Shown here piece after piece: positions 1 through 15,071 of a stretch of DNA of 64,000 nt (the first letter of the stretch is position 1; every line of letters begins with the position of its first letter). The stretch spans positions 2,108,001-2,172,000 of the forward strand of contig JBHGNT010000006.1 of NCBI GenBank assembly GCA_043228905.1. The letters are read 5' to 3'. The notes under the pieces were generated by a model. It ran no database searches and was not told the origin of the DNA. It saw nothing but the letters and a program-made list of their open reading frames with translations. The stretch comes from Azolla caroliniana. Taxonomy: Eukaryota > Polypodiophyta. A program made the position numbers and the translations under genes.

Positions 1-15
1 GACGGAAGAGTGTGT

Positions 16-257
16 TGATGGGCCCCACCGAGTAGGGCAAGTTGCTAGGTTAACAAAACTCATGAATCATGGGCTATGCAAATCTGGGCACCAGAATCCC
101 GACAAATGGCCGGCCGGACGGTTTCCTACCTTTGGGCCGAACCAGATCGGCCAAAGGTAGAAAGCCGGCTGGCCATTTCTGTGGACAGAGGGCACGCCAT
201 GCCTAAAGTCTTTCCCATGAAATTTAACTCACACTTGGGTCGGGGGTCCTATTCATA
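16..257. repeat. Long imperfect inverted repeat (foldback)
   Basis: Two arms face each other around a six-base loop at 141-146. The inner stem is nearly perfect: CTACCTTTGGGCCGA at 126-140 pairs with TCGGCCAAAGGTAG at 147-160. Outside it, 102-125 pairs imperfectly with 161-181 (GGCCGGACGG against CCGGCTGGCC). Weaker pairing continues outward through CATGGG (68-73) against CCCATG (216-221), then GTTAA against TTAAC, then GGGCCCC near 18 against GGGGTCC near 243. The total is about 240 bases. No terminal duplication can be judged because the window starts at 1. It could be a foldback MITE, or a hairpin precursor from an inverted duplication. I recognise no conserved plant miRNA in the arms. Confidence 0.7.
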
Positions 258-2057
258 TGTTTTTTTTTGGCCTGCCATAAAGCCCTAAAAGTAATGGTTG
301 TAACGATTAATTAGCGAGGATTAAGCCAGTCCTAATAACTAGTCTAAACAAAAACAGGCTAATCAGTAAGCTTAATCAGTATGATTAATTAATCAACTTT
401 ATCATCCCCTATCATTAAGCCTAATCCGCTTCCTAATCTTCATTTTTAAGAAACAAATTATTGGATTCAATATGTTGTTCCTGCATTTGGCCAAGGAGAA
501 GAGGATAGAGGAAAGAAGAAACAATGGAGCCTATATTCTTTTGAGAGCATCTGTCTATCTGGCGATGGCGCGCTTCCTACAAATTCCTTCTCCTTTTTCA
601 TTCTAATCGCTATCATCTTCATTAGCAGGAGCAGCATCATTATTAGACATATTCAACGTCTCAATCAAATAATCAAGTCAATTTCCTGACCTAGCTAAAT
701 CATGTGGATATGGCTACGAGCTTTTACAACTTTATTTTCATCATCATCAACAGTAACCTCTGCTTAACCTATACTCAGAGCTGGTTTACTGTGCTAGAAC
801 TCAAAGATTCATCGGCTCACATGATCAGAAAGTACTGTGTTGTATTACCGCAGTGCATCTTCTTCAAGATAAATGCTCCACCGAAAGTTCAAAAGTAAGA
901 GCTTTATGTTTTTTCTTTTCTTCCTCTATTTACCCCGCCCTACAAGACAGCTTTACACCCAGTAAAGTTTCATTGTTCTATTAAGTGACCTAACCTCTCT
1001 GCTTATCTTTTCTTTTGTTCTTTCTGGATCTTTTCCATCCTTTTACGCACAATTTCCTGCTTACTTTTCTCCAGTAATAAGAACATCGCAGCACTACAGA
1101 CACTTCGCTGTCTTGTCTGAAAGGTTCGAGGGAATCAATGGTTACAATTTGTTCAAAATGGGTTCAGGAGTTGTACTCAGAAATGCGATTTTCTCTCTTC
1201 AAAGAACCTTTTGATATCTTGTGATCAGAAATCAAGATCAATTAATGAGAGGGATCACTTTATCTTCTGAGCATTGATGCGAAACGGAAAGAGAAAAAGG
1301 AACAGTTTCTCTTCTGATCAGAAGCAAACTCCAGTTGTGTGTAAAAGATAAAAGGGGGAAATAGAGAAAAGAAGACAGAAAAACATGAAACCTCTTTTTC
1401 TTCTCTTCTATGCTACATCTTAAATTGTTTGAAGAAGAAGATCCAGCTACGATCTTAAGTCGTTTATTTTTATCTTTGGAATTCGAAACCTTAGGAGTAA
1501 TCACACTTGTCTCTCATTACAATCGGCTGTGCTTGTATTTAAATATCAGGAGGCTTCTTTAGCGCTGACTCGCGTTTCAATGACGAGGAAGGAATTTACG
1601 GGAAATTCACTCATCATCTACCAACACTAAAGCCTAACCTTAACGCTAACTTAATTTATTTAGAGCCCTGCAGATATATTCATTTTCAGTTTGTTGTCAT
1701 TTAACCTCTTCTTCTTCTTCCACAAGGATTATCATTAGCTCAGCAAAAGTCATTGATTCAATCCAGTACTATGCTTCTTCTGCTTAGCTGCTTTATGAAA
1801 GATTGTGTTTTTTCCTGCCAATAACTCGTAGCTGAGCCTGCGCAGAGAGTACTATCATTAACATATAAAGCTTTAACGCTGTTTGTTTGTCTGAGCAGTA
1901 AATGTATTACCTCTATACAACTATATACTTCATAGCGCAGCTTTCCATGGCCGAGTTTCTAGAACACATCTAAGCTTTACATAGACCATTCGCATGATAT
2001 CAATTTAGTTTGTATAATTCATCCCGCTTACAATAACGCGATAGTATTATTATCATT
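258..2057. other. Non-coding upstream region of the GAUT gene
   Basis: No gene was recognised here. The short open frames have no family resemblance and lie in AT-rich sequence with many stops. The 3' part must include the promoter and 5' leader of the GAUT gene that starts at 2058, but I could not place a convincing TATA box or transcription start. Confidence 0.5.
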
Positions 2058-5000
2058 ATGGGGAAGGTTCACGAGCTGCCTCCCAGGAATCTGACAAGCC
2101 AGTTAATCTCGCGGGTGATGTCAAACCCTAATTCTACTGCTCGCCTCGGAACAACACGGAGTTCCACCATTACCAGGAGATGGAGGTGTAGGTGTAGGTT
2201 TCGTCAATTCCCCGTGATCTTTGGTTGTCTCTTCATCTTCATATCTGTCATCACTCCTCTCGTCTTCTTAGCAGCAACGCAGTCTGGTCGACTGTTCTTC
2301 AAACCCAGTAAGTTCTACAGTATAAGACTTGGTTACGTTTTTCCATTAATCTATATAAAGAAACATCTTATTTTCTGGGGGGGCTGAACTAGACTTTGAC
2401 CATCGGCGAAGATCCAGCAGCAGCTATATTGTTGTAAGCTTCCTTCTCTCTCTCTCTCACTCACACACACACACATCCCTCCCTCCCTCCCTCTCTCTCT
2501 CTCGTTCATTGAGACTCCCTTCATTCGCACTTCGCAGCTTACTTATTTCTTTTTAATCACCAGTAATGACCATTTTTCTTTGATTAATACTTCAATATTT
2601 ACCTCTAAAATGTTGACAGGGTCGACCGGATACAACATTTGATCAGATCGAAAGGATATTTCCTAAAGAGGTAATATTTGGAATCAAGTAGTTTTTCAGG
2701 ATAAAAAAGTGAAGTAAATGCTTAATGTGATGTTATGGAAAACGGAATCCGTGTGTTAATGGAAGTTATGCAGGTAATCGGTGCTATTATGGCTAACATT
2801 GACGATTCTGGGCCACTTAACTTAAGTAAAGCTCGTAGAAAAGATTTATCAGTTTCTTGGGTTTTTAATGATGATTCAGAGATAACCGCAGGTTCTTTAC
2901 AGGTAAAATATTGCCGGGTTCAAACTTTTAAGATTCACCTGCTCTATGCATTGTTTTCTTATTTAAATATATCAGAATTCGGCGATGGATGAAATATTTT
3001 CTTCCTTTTCTAGGGCAACGATTCAGTGATCATAAGAAAGGGTCAATCACGATCAGTTAAAGATATGGAAACTATGAAGTTAAATGACCATGTCGGTAAA
3101 GAAACATTAGGTGGGATGTATTTGTCATGTATTTTTCCTTAACGCATGAATATCTACTCAGATAGTTATCGATGTGAACACTTCAATTCATAATGCAGAA
3201 ACTGTGCTACAAACAAACAATCTCACATTATCTCCTGCTCAAAATGCAAGACTTGTAAGCTTTCGACATTCTCTCTACTTGTAACATTGTTTTAAAAGAA
3301 ACCTGGCCGTATTCAAGTTTCATTCTTGATATTTAATGAGCGAGAAGGCATCTTGATATTACGCAGAACATGCGAATTCAAAGAAAAGTGAAGAGGTTGA
3401 AACAACTCTCCAGGAAGAATACAGATTGGTCAGCGGAGAGAATAGAGAAGGTCGTGTTGGAGAGAGCAAAGAATATTGGTAGTAGTAATGTGTTAAACAA
3501 GTATAGCATTTGGAGGAAAGAAAACGATGAGAACTCGGATTCTTTTGTGAGGCTAATGCGAGATCAATTGATTATGGCAAAGGTATATGCAAGTATAGCT
3601 CAGTCTCAGAACCGACGACAATTATTCCATGACCTCCGGATGAGGATAAGAGAGAGCCAGTCCACGCTTGGGGAAGCCAGCATCGACTCAGAGTTGCCAC
3701 ACAGGTTTTTCTACTTTCTTGACTCTGTTTAAATTTCATTGAGTTGGAACAGTGCCGGCTGATCATCACAATCCATGAGAAGAAAAGTATTTATTTTTAG
3801 TTTGGAGATGCCACGTTGCAATTGGACAAAAAGGGTATCTTATAAGAGCATTTGCAGGTTTGATCCTGCGTTTCACTAATATAATCCATATATAAACAGT
3901 GAGATGTCACTTGGTTTTGGAATCGGAATACTGATAACTGAGGAAGATCATTTGGCTTCGGCCAATTCAAATTCTTTGCCAGAAAAATAGATTTCTCTGT
4001 TGGATAAAGAATGAACGAGAGTTTGGGGTAATTTCTATAATTCAACCTTTATTTAAGCTGAGGTCTGTTTAGGAGTAGGTTAAAAAAAAGGGGTCTGGAC
4101 GGTTACATATGAAAGGCAATTAATTTCAAATGCAATCTCATCCAACTTGGAATTGAGTTTATCTCTAAATCTGTTTTGGAAGTCTACTATAGAATATGGA
4201 TCACTGCCTAATACACCTTAATAATTAGGCTACCTCTGCGTAGTGAAATATTGAGAATGCTGCGTGTTTAAATAGATGATTTTGAATGACTACTATATTC
4301 TCACCTATTAACTGCTACAGTGCCTCGGAGAAGATAAAATTAATGGGGCAGATACTCTCCACAGCAAGAGAGGAATTATATGACTGTCCGAGCATTGCAA
4401 AGAAACTTAGAGCTATGTTGCAATTATCAGAAGGTCAAGCTCGAGTACTGAAGAAGCAAACCACATTTTTGAGCCAGCTTGCTGCCAAAACACTTCCCAA
4501 AGACATACATTGTTTGTCCATGAGGCTTACCATAGATTATTACAAGCTATCGGAAGAAAAAAGACAGTTTCCAAGTCAAGAAAAGCTGGAGGACACAAGT
4601 CTTTTCCATTATGCATTGTTCTCAGACAACGTGCTAGCAGCATCTGTGGTTGTGAACTCAACAATCCATAATGCAAAGGTAAGGTGTATTTCACAATAAT
4701 GAAATAGATTTTCTAGTTCATCATGTACTTAATATTTTGATATCTGCTAGTAGTTGTTTGTATATCACGTAATGATCCTGAGTCCTATTTGTAAATTCTA
4801 TAGACAGGACACTAATGTAACTAATTGTAATGCACTAATCGTTCTACTTTGTAGATAGGACTATATTTTTAACACATACTACTGATAATTGCACTTAAAT
4901 AAGTTCTGGTTTGTATGTACTAAATTATCAGGAACCCAAGAAGCATGTGTTCCATCTTGTCACTGATAAGCTCAACTATCCAGCCATAAAAATGTGGTTT

Positions 5001-6213
5001 CTAGCAAATCCACCTGGAAATGCAGTTATCGATGTGCAAAACATTGACGATTTTACATGGCTCAATTCCTCCTATTGTCCTGTGCTGAGGCAGCTGGAGT
5101 CAGCTGCAATGAAAGAGTATTACTTCAAAGCAGACCATCCAACCACCATAGCTGCCGAATCTTCCAATTTGAAGTATCGCAATCCGAAATATCTATCTAT
5201 GCTGAATCATCTCCGGTTTTACCTTCCCGAAGTTTACCCAAAACTGGACAAAATCCTTTTCTTAGATGATGACATTGTTGTACAGAAAGATCTAACTCCT
5301 CTCTGGTCCGTGAATCTGCAAGGGAAAGTGAATGGCGCTGTAGAGACATGTGGCCGGAGTTTCCATCGTTTCGACAAATATCTTAATTTCTCGAATCCTC
5401 ACATTAAGAGCAACTTCAGTCCTCATTCTTGTGGATGGGCGTATGGGATGAATATGTTTGATTTGGAGCAATGGAAGAAGAAGGATATCACAGGCATCTA
5501 CCATAACTGGCAAAACATGGTAAGCTCCTAAACTGCCTTTCTGGTATCTAATATTTATCTGAAAAAACAGTAATATTGTTGCTATCCAAGGTCTAAAAAT
5601 ATGAATATGCTAACCCGGTGGTTGTATTTCCTTCGTTTTAATTCATGCTCCTTAGAGAATAACTTATCGATGACATATAGCATGCCTAAATTCTTAGTAT
5701 TAGAAGACCTATATCTGGCATTATACATCAATTTATTTATGTTTGTTCAAAAATGTTCCAATTATACCACCATTCTAACACCTATAACTATCAATCTACC
5801 TTATCTACATGCTCTAAGAACCTCTTTCCTTATCTATACTCAATGCATTTGAATATGCAACCGACGTGGTCATAATGTTTTTTAATATTTCTAAGAAACG
5901 TTTTTGTTACTCTAATCCTAACTTTTCCTTTGATCAGAATGAAGACCGTACTCTATGGAAGTTAGGGACTTTGCCGCCTGGTCTCATCACATTTTACGGG
6001 TTGACACATCCTTTAGAGAAATCTTGGCACGTTTTGGGCTTAGGTTATAACCCAAGTGTTGATAGAGGTGAGATAGAAGGTGCTGCTGTTATACATTACA
6101 ATGGGAACATGAAACCCTGGTTAGAGATTGGGATGACCAAGTATAGGCACTATTGGACAAGGTATGTAAATTATGGTAGTAGTTACTTGCAACAGTATTG
6201 TAATGTTAAGTAG
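2058..6213 (+). CDS. GAUT-family galacturonosyltransferase (GT8), 10 exons
   Basis: Probable alpha-1,4-galacturonosyltransferase that would use UDP-galacturonic acid to build pectin homogalacturonan in the Golgi. Exons: 2058-2307, 2393-2433, 2620-2670, 2774-2902, 3014-3110, 3199-3254, 3367-3704, 4321-4678, 4932-5519, 5938-6213. They join in frame to 727 residues, close to the usual GAUT1/3/4 length. Residues 1-50 are basic and cytosolic, followed by a signal-anchor helix at about 51-73 (FPVIFGCLFIF...), giving type II topology. A variable stem follows. The GT8 domain starts near 441 (HVFHLVTDKLNYPA) and carries the metal-binding FLDDDIVVQKDL at about 550, the family motif SCGWAYGMNMFDL, and HYNGNMKPW (H689). 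The last exon reads through a GTATGT to end with the family-like tail YVNYGSSYLQQYCNVK. It most resembles GAUT1/GAUT3/GAUT4; the exact subclade is not settled. Linkage specificity is inferred from the family. Confidence 0.93.
2440..2502 (+). repeat. CT/AC/CCCT microsatellite in GAUT intron 2
   Basis: Runs of CT, then CA, then CCCT, then CT again lie within intron 2 (2434-2619). The tract is pyrimidine-rich and is not exonic. Confidence 0.85.
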
Positions 6214-8065
6214 TGAGATTGGTTAAGATATTCTATAAATCAAATTCAGGGAATAGCATTCTTTAACAATCAGAGCAACCAAAAAAATGTATGTACACAT
6301 TCTTGTTCAACGGTCAAGATTGTCTGGATCTTGGTCACCACCATAGCCCAATACCATGTAAAGCTTTTCGTCAAATTGCCTTTTGAGTTTCCACATCCAT
6401 GACCGGTTCCCTCCCCCCAAAAACATTTATTTGAGATTATGCAAGAATAATGATCTCATTACTTCCAAGAATACAGAGAAAAAGGGAGAGTAAGTCATGA
6501 AAACGATGAATTTTGTTTGAGAATAACGAAATGCATGATAATGTCATGTGTTTTGCGTACTACTTTGACAGCGATGATATGTCTGTTTGTAAACGTTTAC
6601 TTCTTTTGAGGATTGAATATTTGGAATAAAAAAGGATCACGCACTCTTTGTACAAGCTAATACAAAATGCAATTCTCAAGATTTGCTTCCAAGTAAAAGA
6701 TGGGTGGCCTCCTTGCTTGTGAAGAAAGACAGGCATGGTAAAATTCTTGGGATGTAAAAATAACACCCGGAATGCATCATGATAGTGTCCATGGGTTCTT
6801 CTTTATAAAAGCAAACCATGCCCATGGCACCCAAAGAATGGCATGAAGTGTGAGTGAGTTGGGTGCACCATCATACATCCACTTTCAAGGACACAAAAAG
6901 CTATTTGTAGTTGCTTCAAATTTTTTATAGAGCAAATAATGTCTATCCGTTGGGATATTAAAGGAAACATGATGATGTCAGATGAGGTAATAAAATCATC
7001 ACGAGAAGTTCACATTGATGCACATCAACCGATATTTTTCACGTAACTTTACCTTGTTGACCTGAATTATGTAGAAATAGATTTAAAACATGAGAATCAT
7101 AAGTGATTCTCCAAATGAGAGGAATTCTAATTGATAAATAATTAAATCATCAACTCCACTATTTATATGTGAAAGGTCACAAAAGGCTTGTTCAGTAAAT
7201 TAATATTGTAAGGCATCCTTGAAAAAGAGGGATTCTCATCAATTATGTAATCCTATTCTCGTACAATGTAAGTCATATATTGTTTATGTGGTTCCCAAAT
7301 TGTGTTATGGTACTTTAATTGTTATTTGTTTGCAATGCAAGATTTACATTTTGAAGCACAATCTTTTGATTTGCAACATTTAAGGTTATGGGTTCCAAAT
7401 GGAGACGTTGTCAAATCCAATTGACAATTTTTAACCTTGAGAAATAAAGCCTTTTACAAGGGCGAACATTAAAAATAAAGCCTTTCCACAGCATTGACAA
7501 TTAATAAAGCCTTTTGCATTGGAAACTAGTTTTATATAAATAATTTGCAGTATCTTTGATATAACTTCTAGGGTTTGGAAAACACTTATCCCCATAGCAA
7601 TATTGTTTAAGTCGTAAACTTCTTAGCGTAATAATGCCTATCTCTATTTTACTTTTAACATGTTCGGGTCTCTAAAATAGATTCTCTTTACTACACAATA
7701 CTAACCGATGGATCCACACATAGATGAACCTCTAGGGTTCTGAACTAGGAGAGAAATGAGATGGACAAATTTCAAGAAGAAGATTTGGGCTAAACGATTA
7801 TATAGATTGATTTCCATTAGTCTTGTTTACTTTTTGCTACTATAAGATATCCTGCAATTGTGCATTGCACACGTGCATGGAGAAACCATGCAAACATTCA
7901 GGGCCACACATCACCAAGTCAATAGTCAATTGGTCAAGCAAACACCATACACAACACGTGATTCAATTCATGCAGTAAGCTCATTATGGCCTTATTTGAC
8001 ATTTTACATTTTATATATTAACATGCAAAGTTGTTCATTCACTATGACCCGACTCAAGATTTTTT
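6214..8065. other. Intergenic region after the GAUT gene
   Basis: The GAUT 3' UTR must start here. The rest is AT-rich with no gene recognised. A phrase AATAAAGCCTTT occurs three times between 7443 and 7515. CACGTG at about 7869 and CACGTGA near 7957 resemble G-boxes, but no gene start lies close by. Confidence 0.5.
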
Positions 8066-8597
8066 GGTGAGAGCAATTCATTCATCCCTACATACAGCCA
8101 GCTACCCTTTCATAATTTCACAAATTGAATATTTTGATGATAATTACGTATGTAGGTATTCTGGATAAAATGCTCAACTTGCATATATTCGGTGAGAGCC
8201 ATCATTTCATAATCTCACAAACGATAAAATGCTCTATTCGCATATACTTGGTGAGAGAAATTTGTTCATCTCTACATACAGCCAGGCAGCCTTTCAATAT
8301 CTCACAAATTGAATATTCCAATAATAATTACATCTGTAGGTATCTGGATAAAATGCTCTACTCGCATATACTTGGTGAGAGAAATTTGTTCATCTAGCCA
8401 GCCACCCTTTCATAATCTCACAAATTGAATATTCCCATAATAATTACATCTGTAGGTATCTGGATAAAATGCTCTACTCGCATATATTTGGTGAGAGAAA
8501 TTTGTTAATCTCTACATATAACCAGCCACCCTTTCATAATTTCACAAATTGAATAATTTGACAGCAATACATATGTAGGTATCTGGATTAAATGCTC
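8066..8597. repeat. Tandem repeat, about 120-bp unit, roughly four copies
   Basis: Units begin with GGTGAGAG at 8066, 8191, 8250, 8373 and 8490. The 8191 unit is a truncated 59-bp copy. Each full unit then has TTCATCTCTACATACAGCCA, a CACAAATTGAATATT phrase, a TGTAGGTATCTGGAT phrase and AAAATGCTC. Full units are 117-125 bp. The inner copies are the most alike, as expected of a minisatellite grown by unequal exchange. No coding potential is seen. Confidence 0.9.
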
Positions 8598-9332
8598 AGC
8601 ATGTTTGATCCACAATAAAAATAGCCATTTGGTATTTGTTTCACAATAAACGCAACGCATCAAACAAACAAAAGAATCATTTTGTCGTTCAGCAAATTAT
8701 AAAACCAGCAGCAGAACAAAGTAGTAAAGGATAAATGTGTATCAATACATTTTAAGGGAGAAGACAGAGAAACCAAGTACAAATTTACTCACTTCACCTT
8801 AAGACCAAAATAGTTAATAGCTACAAAATTCAGAAGAAACTAATTTAACCAACACAATTTTCACAGTAACTAGTGTTAAAATTAGATTCAGTCACAAAAC
8901 ATTGGGGTCCATGCAATATTCCCCATACATAAAACAGACTTAAGGAGAAATCTGCCACTTCTGATCTAGGTGCTTTTTTAAGTGCTTTTGGATTGGCCCA
9001 AGAATCCTTGGGAAATCATTTAAAAGCCCACTTAAAATTCAATCAGAAAATTGTATTAACTCATTGATATTCCAGATTAGTACTTCCACAAGGTCAGCAT
9101 ACTGTTATGATTTAAAATGCTCCATTCAGTAATACTGTATTAACTCATTCACATTCAGATTAACTTTGTTTCAAAGTAGCATTCAGGGACCGCCCATTAC
9201 TCCAGCCAGTGGATCACTGATGTCCAAATAAGCCAAACAGCAAGGTAGTAAGTTCACACGTAGATGTTCTGTACAATGAAGCACACAAACCTATCATACA
9301 TGCTACAAATGACTGGACAAGCTTCAAGCTAC

Positions 9333-9458
9333 CTGCAATTGATATTAAAATTTATTAGTTTAAAATGGAATAGAAGCTAGCTTGGTTTTTATGATAGTAT
9401 ATACATAAGCCAGAATGAAAAGACAAATACTTCACTAACCCTCAACAAAGTGGAGTAC
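9333..9458 (-). other. Probable 3'-UTR intron of eIF4A-III
   Basis: On the minus strand the stop codon (9468-9466) is followed by TTTGCAG, then a GTACTC donor at 9458. After a T-rich stretch comes the acceptor ATATCAATTGCAG ending at 9333. The 126-base size and base composition match the coding introns of this gene. It lies 7 nt after the stop, inside the roughly 50-nt limit, so it should not trigger nonsense-mediated decay. Confidence 0.6.
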
Positions 9459-9465
9459 CTGCAAA

Positions 9466-13063
<3,598 letters not shown>

Positions 13064-13185
13064 GGCAGCACAGAGCAGGGAAAGGAAGAGAGAGAGAAGA
13101 ATCCCAACGAAACACGAAGCACGTTTCTGACGGCAGGCGACGAGCGAATCAACAGAAGAAAGAGTGGCAGCGGGATCAGCAAACA

Positions 13186-13200
13186 AAACCCTAACCCTAA
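13186..13200 (-). promoter_or_regulatory. Double telo-box in the eIF4A-III leader or promoter
   Basis: AAACCCTAACCCTAA lies 123-137 bases upstream of the eIF4A-III ATG. A further CTAGGGTT is near 13222. The AAACCCTAA telo-box is a known element of plant promoters for translation and ribosome-biogenesis genes. Whether it sits in the promoter or the 5' UTR cannot be told without the transcription start. Confidence 0.6.
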
Positions 13201-13360
13201 TCTTCTGCAAAAACCAGAGCGCTAGGGTTCCTTCCACTGGTGTTTCTTTTTTTGTTTCTTTACCGAGACTGTGTGCCCCTTTAAATTTTATTTTTTCTGT
13301 CTTCAGTTCTCTTCGTTTCACACTATGGCGTGACAATAAAATCAAGTATGATGTTTAAAG

Positions 13361-15071
13361 GGCGACGACGGCCCAAGCCAAATAGGCACCGGTCACATCT
13401 CCGTCGGTAAAGAGAGGAACCAGACTCTGTTCTTCTGTCGGTAAAGTCCTCGTACAAAAAATCCTGGGAAATTTTGAACGGCAAAAAATATCCAAAATCT
13501 ACACCTTAATACAATGATCTCCATAGAGTAAAACGGAGCTAATAGTTACTCTATCTTGGTATGGGAAAGACAGTTGAAAGAAGCCAACCTTGTGAAGGGT
13601 TGGCTTTCATTCACCCGCCGGCACGGACTAAATCAAGCACTCTCTGACATGTGCAATATGTTTTTGCCCATCACACGGCTCTTCGACCCAAGTTTCCTAT
13701 GCGGTATGTGGTGTATCCCAAGTCTTTGAAGCAAGAAGCACTTTCCGGTCACTCGAAGCTCCCAATCTGAGGCACAAGGTATTGACCATGAAATGATGAA
13801 CTTTGGAAGCATTGTGACCCACCCCATTGTGATTTTGGGAGTGTTTTGTTTGAGAAGATCATTCACCATTCCCATCTTTTGGTGGCATGGTATTGATGAC
13901 TGGTTATAGGAATCTAGTGACAAATCCTAGTCTTGCTTGTTACCCCTTTGAAGCTTTTGAGTTCACCCCACATTTGCTCACACCCCGATTTTGGCATATT
14001 AATAATTGTCAAATATTGAAGCATTATCATGTGGTGCTTGAAATATCATTGGATATAGTAAAAGTAGACCCATATATTGAATTGTTCATAGGTATTTATA
14101 AACTCGATTGATATGGTGTTAACCTTATTTCCTTGGTATTGGCTTTCACAGATGATGATAAATGTCGATTTGGATTTGACATTGGGATATTCATCTCATT
14201 GATCAACACATACTATCACTATGTCCATGTTCACTAAACCTATTGTGATACTAGAATGTAGCCCTCTTCAAATCATCAACTTTTGCATAGGATTTTGCAT
14301 CAAGGCCGGAAGAGGAAGGAGACTCAATTAAGATTTTTATTCCTTTATTTGTCTCCTTCATGGAAAGTAGTAATCAACGGAATGTATTTAGACCCTAAAA
14401 GTGTGTTGTGTTGAACATGAATCCCATGAATTAATGAAAAGTCAGACATGCACACACCCTCTCTCCAACAACAAATGCTTCCTAGGTTGGCAACATCCAC
14501 AACCCACGCTTGTTAGGCAACACATGATTGTTACCAATGTCTCCTTTAGTCTTTCATCACACCAACATGACACCAATGCAATCCTTCATAACCAAAGAAT
14601 GATGTATAAATTGATACATTGCCTGCTGGTAGTAATAACTCCTTGTTTTGTTCATGAATAATAACTTGATACATACATACATGCATATTTTTGTCATCAA
14701 ATGATTAATATTCCTACAACAACAACTTCCATGATCAACAAGAAGGGTAGAGCCCATATTTGGAATCAAATCATTGGGATGTCTAACATATCAGGAAAAT
14801 GAAGTAATCGTGGCCAGGGAACTACAGAGAATGATTGCCATTTCAAATGATTGATGATATGATATACACATACATTGTCACCGGGATTGGCCAAGCATGA
14901 CCTCCGCTCCTTGTAACCATGTTGATGGAATGGATACCACCATGATAGATAGGTAGCTAGATACATCCTTTTAAGTTTTGACTAATCTTTAACACATATA
15001 TGTACATATATAGCTTACTCGTGTCCATAGTCTGACAGTGAAGACAAACAGAAAAAGATAATGTTGTAGCT
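13361..15071. other. Intergenic region between divergent eIF4A-III and NUMOD3-type genes
   Basis: Both neighbours are transcribed away from this 1.7-kb spacer, so it should hold the NUMOD3-type promoter and distal eIF4A-III promoter. No gene was recognised. Open frames at 13633-13923 (-), 14401-14661 (+) and 14766-14966 (-) match nothing I know. Confidence 0.5.

Noticed and set aside
1238-1504. 88-residue minus-strand open frame
   Set aside because: Low-complexity Ser/Lys/Phe composition, no family resemblance and no gene context.
6162-6167. GTATGT after the GAUT codons YWTR as a splice donor
   Set aside because: Reading straight through gives the family-typical GAUT ending (YVNYGSSYLQQYCNVK and stop), so it is exon.
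8066-8597. CRISPR-like array
   Set aside because: Units are contiguous and 117-125 bp with no short repeat/unique spacer pattern, and this is plant nuclear DNA.
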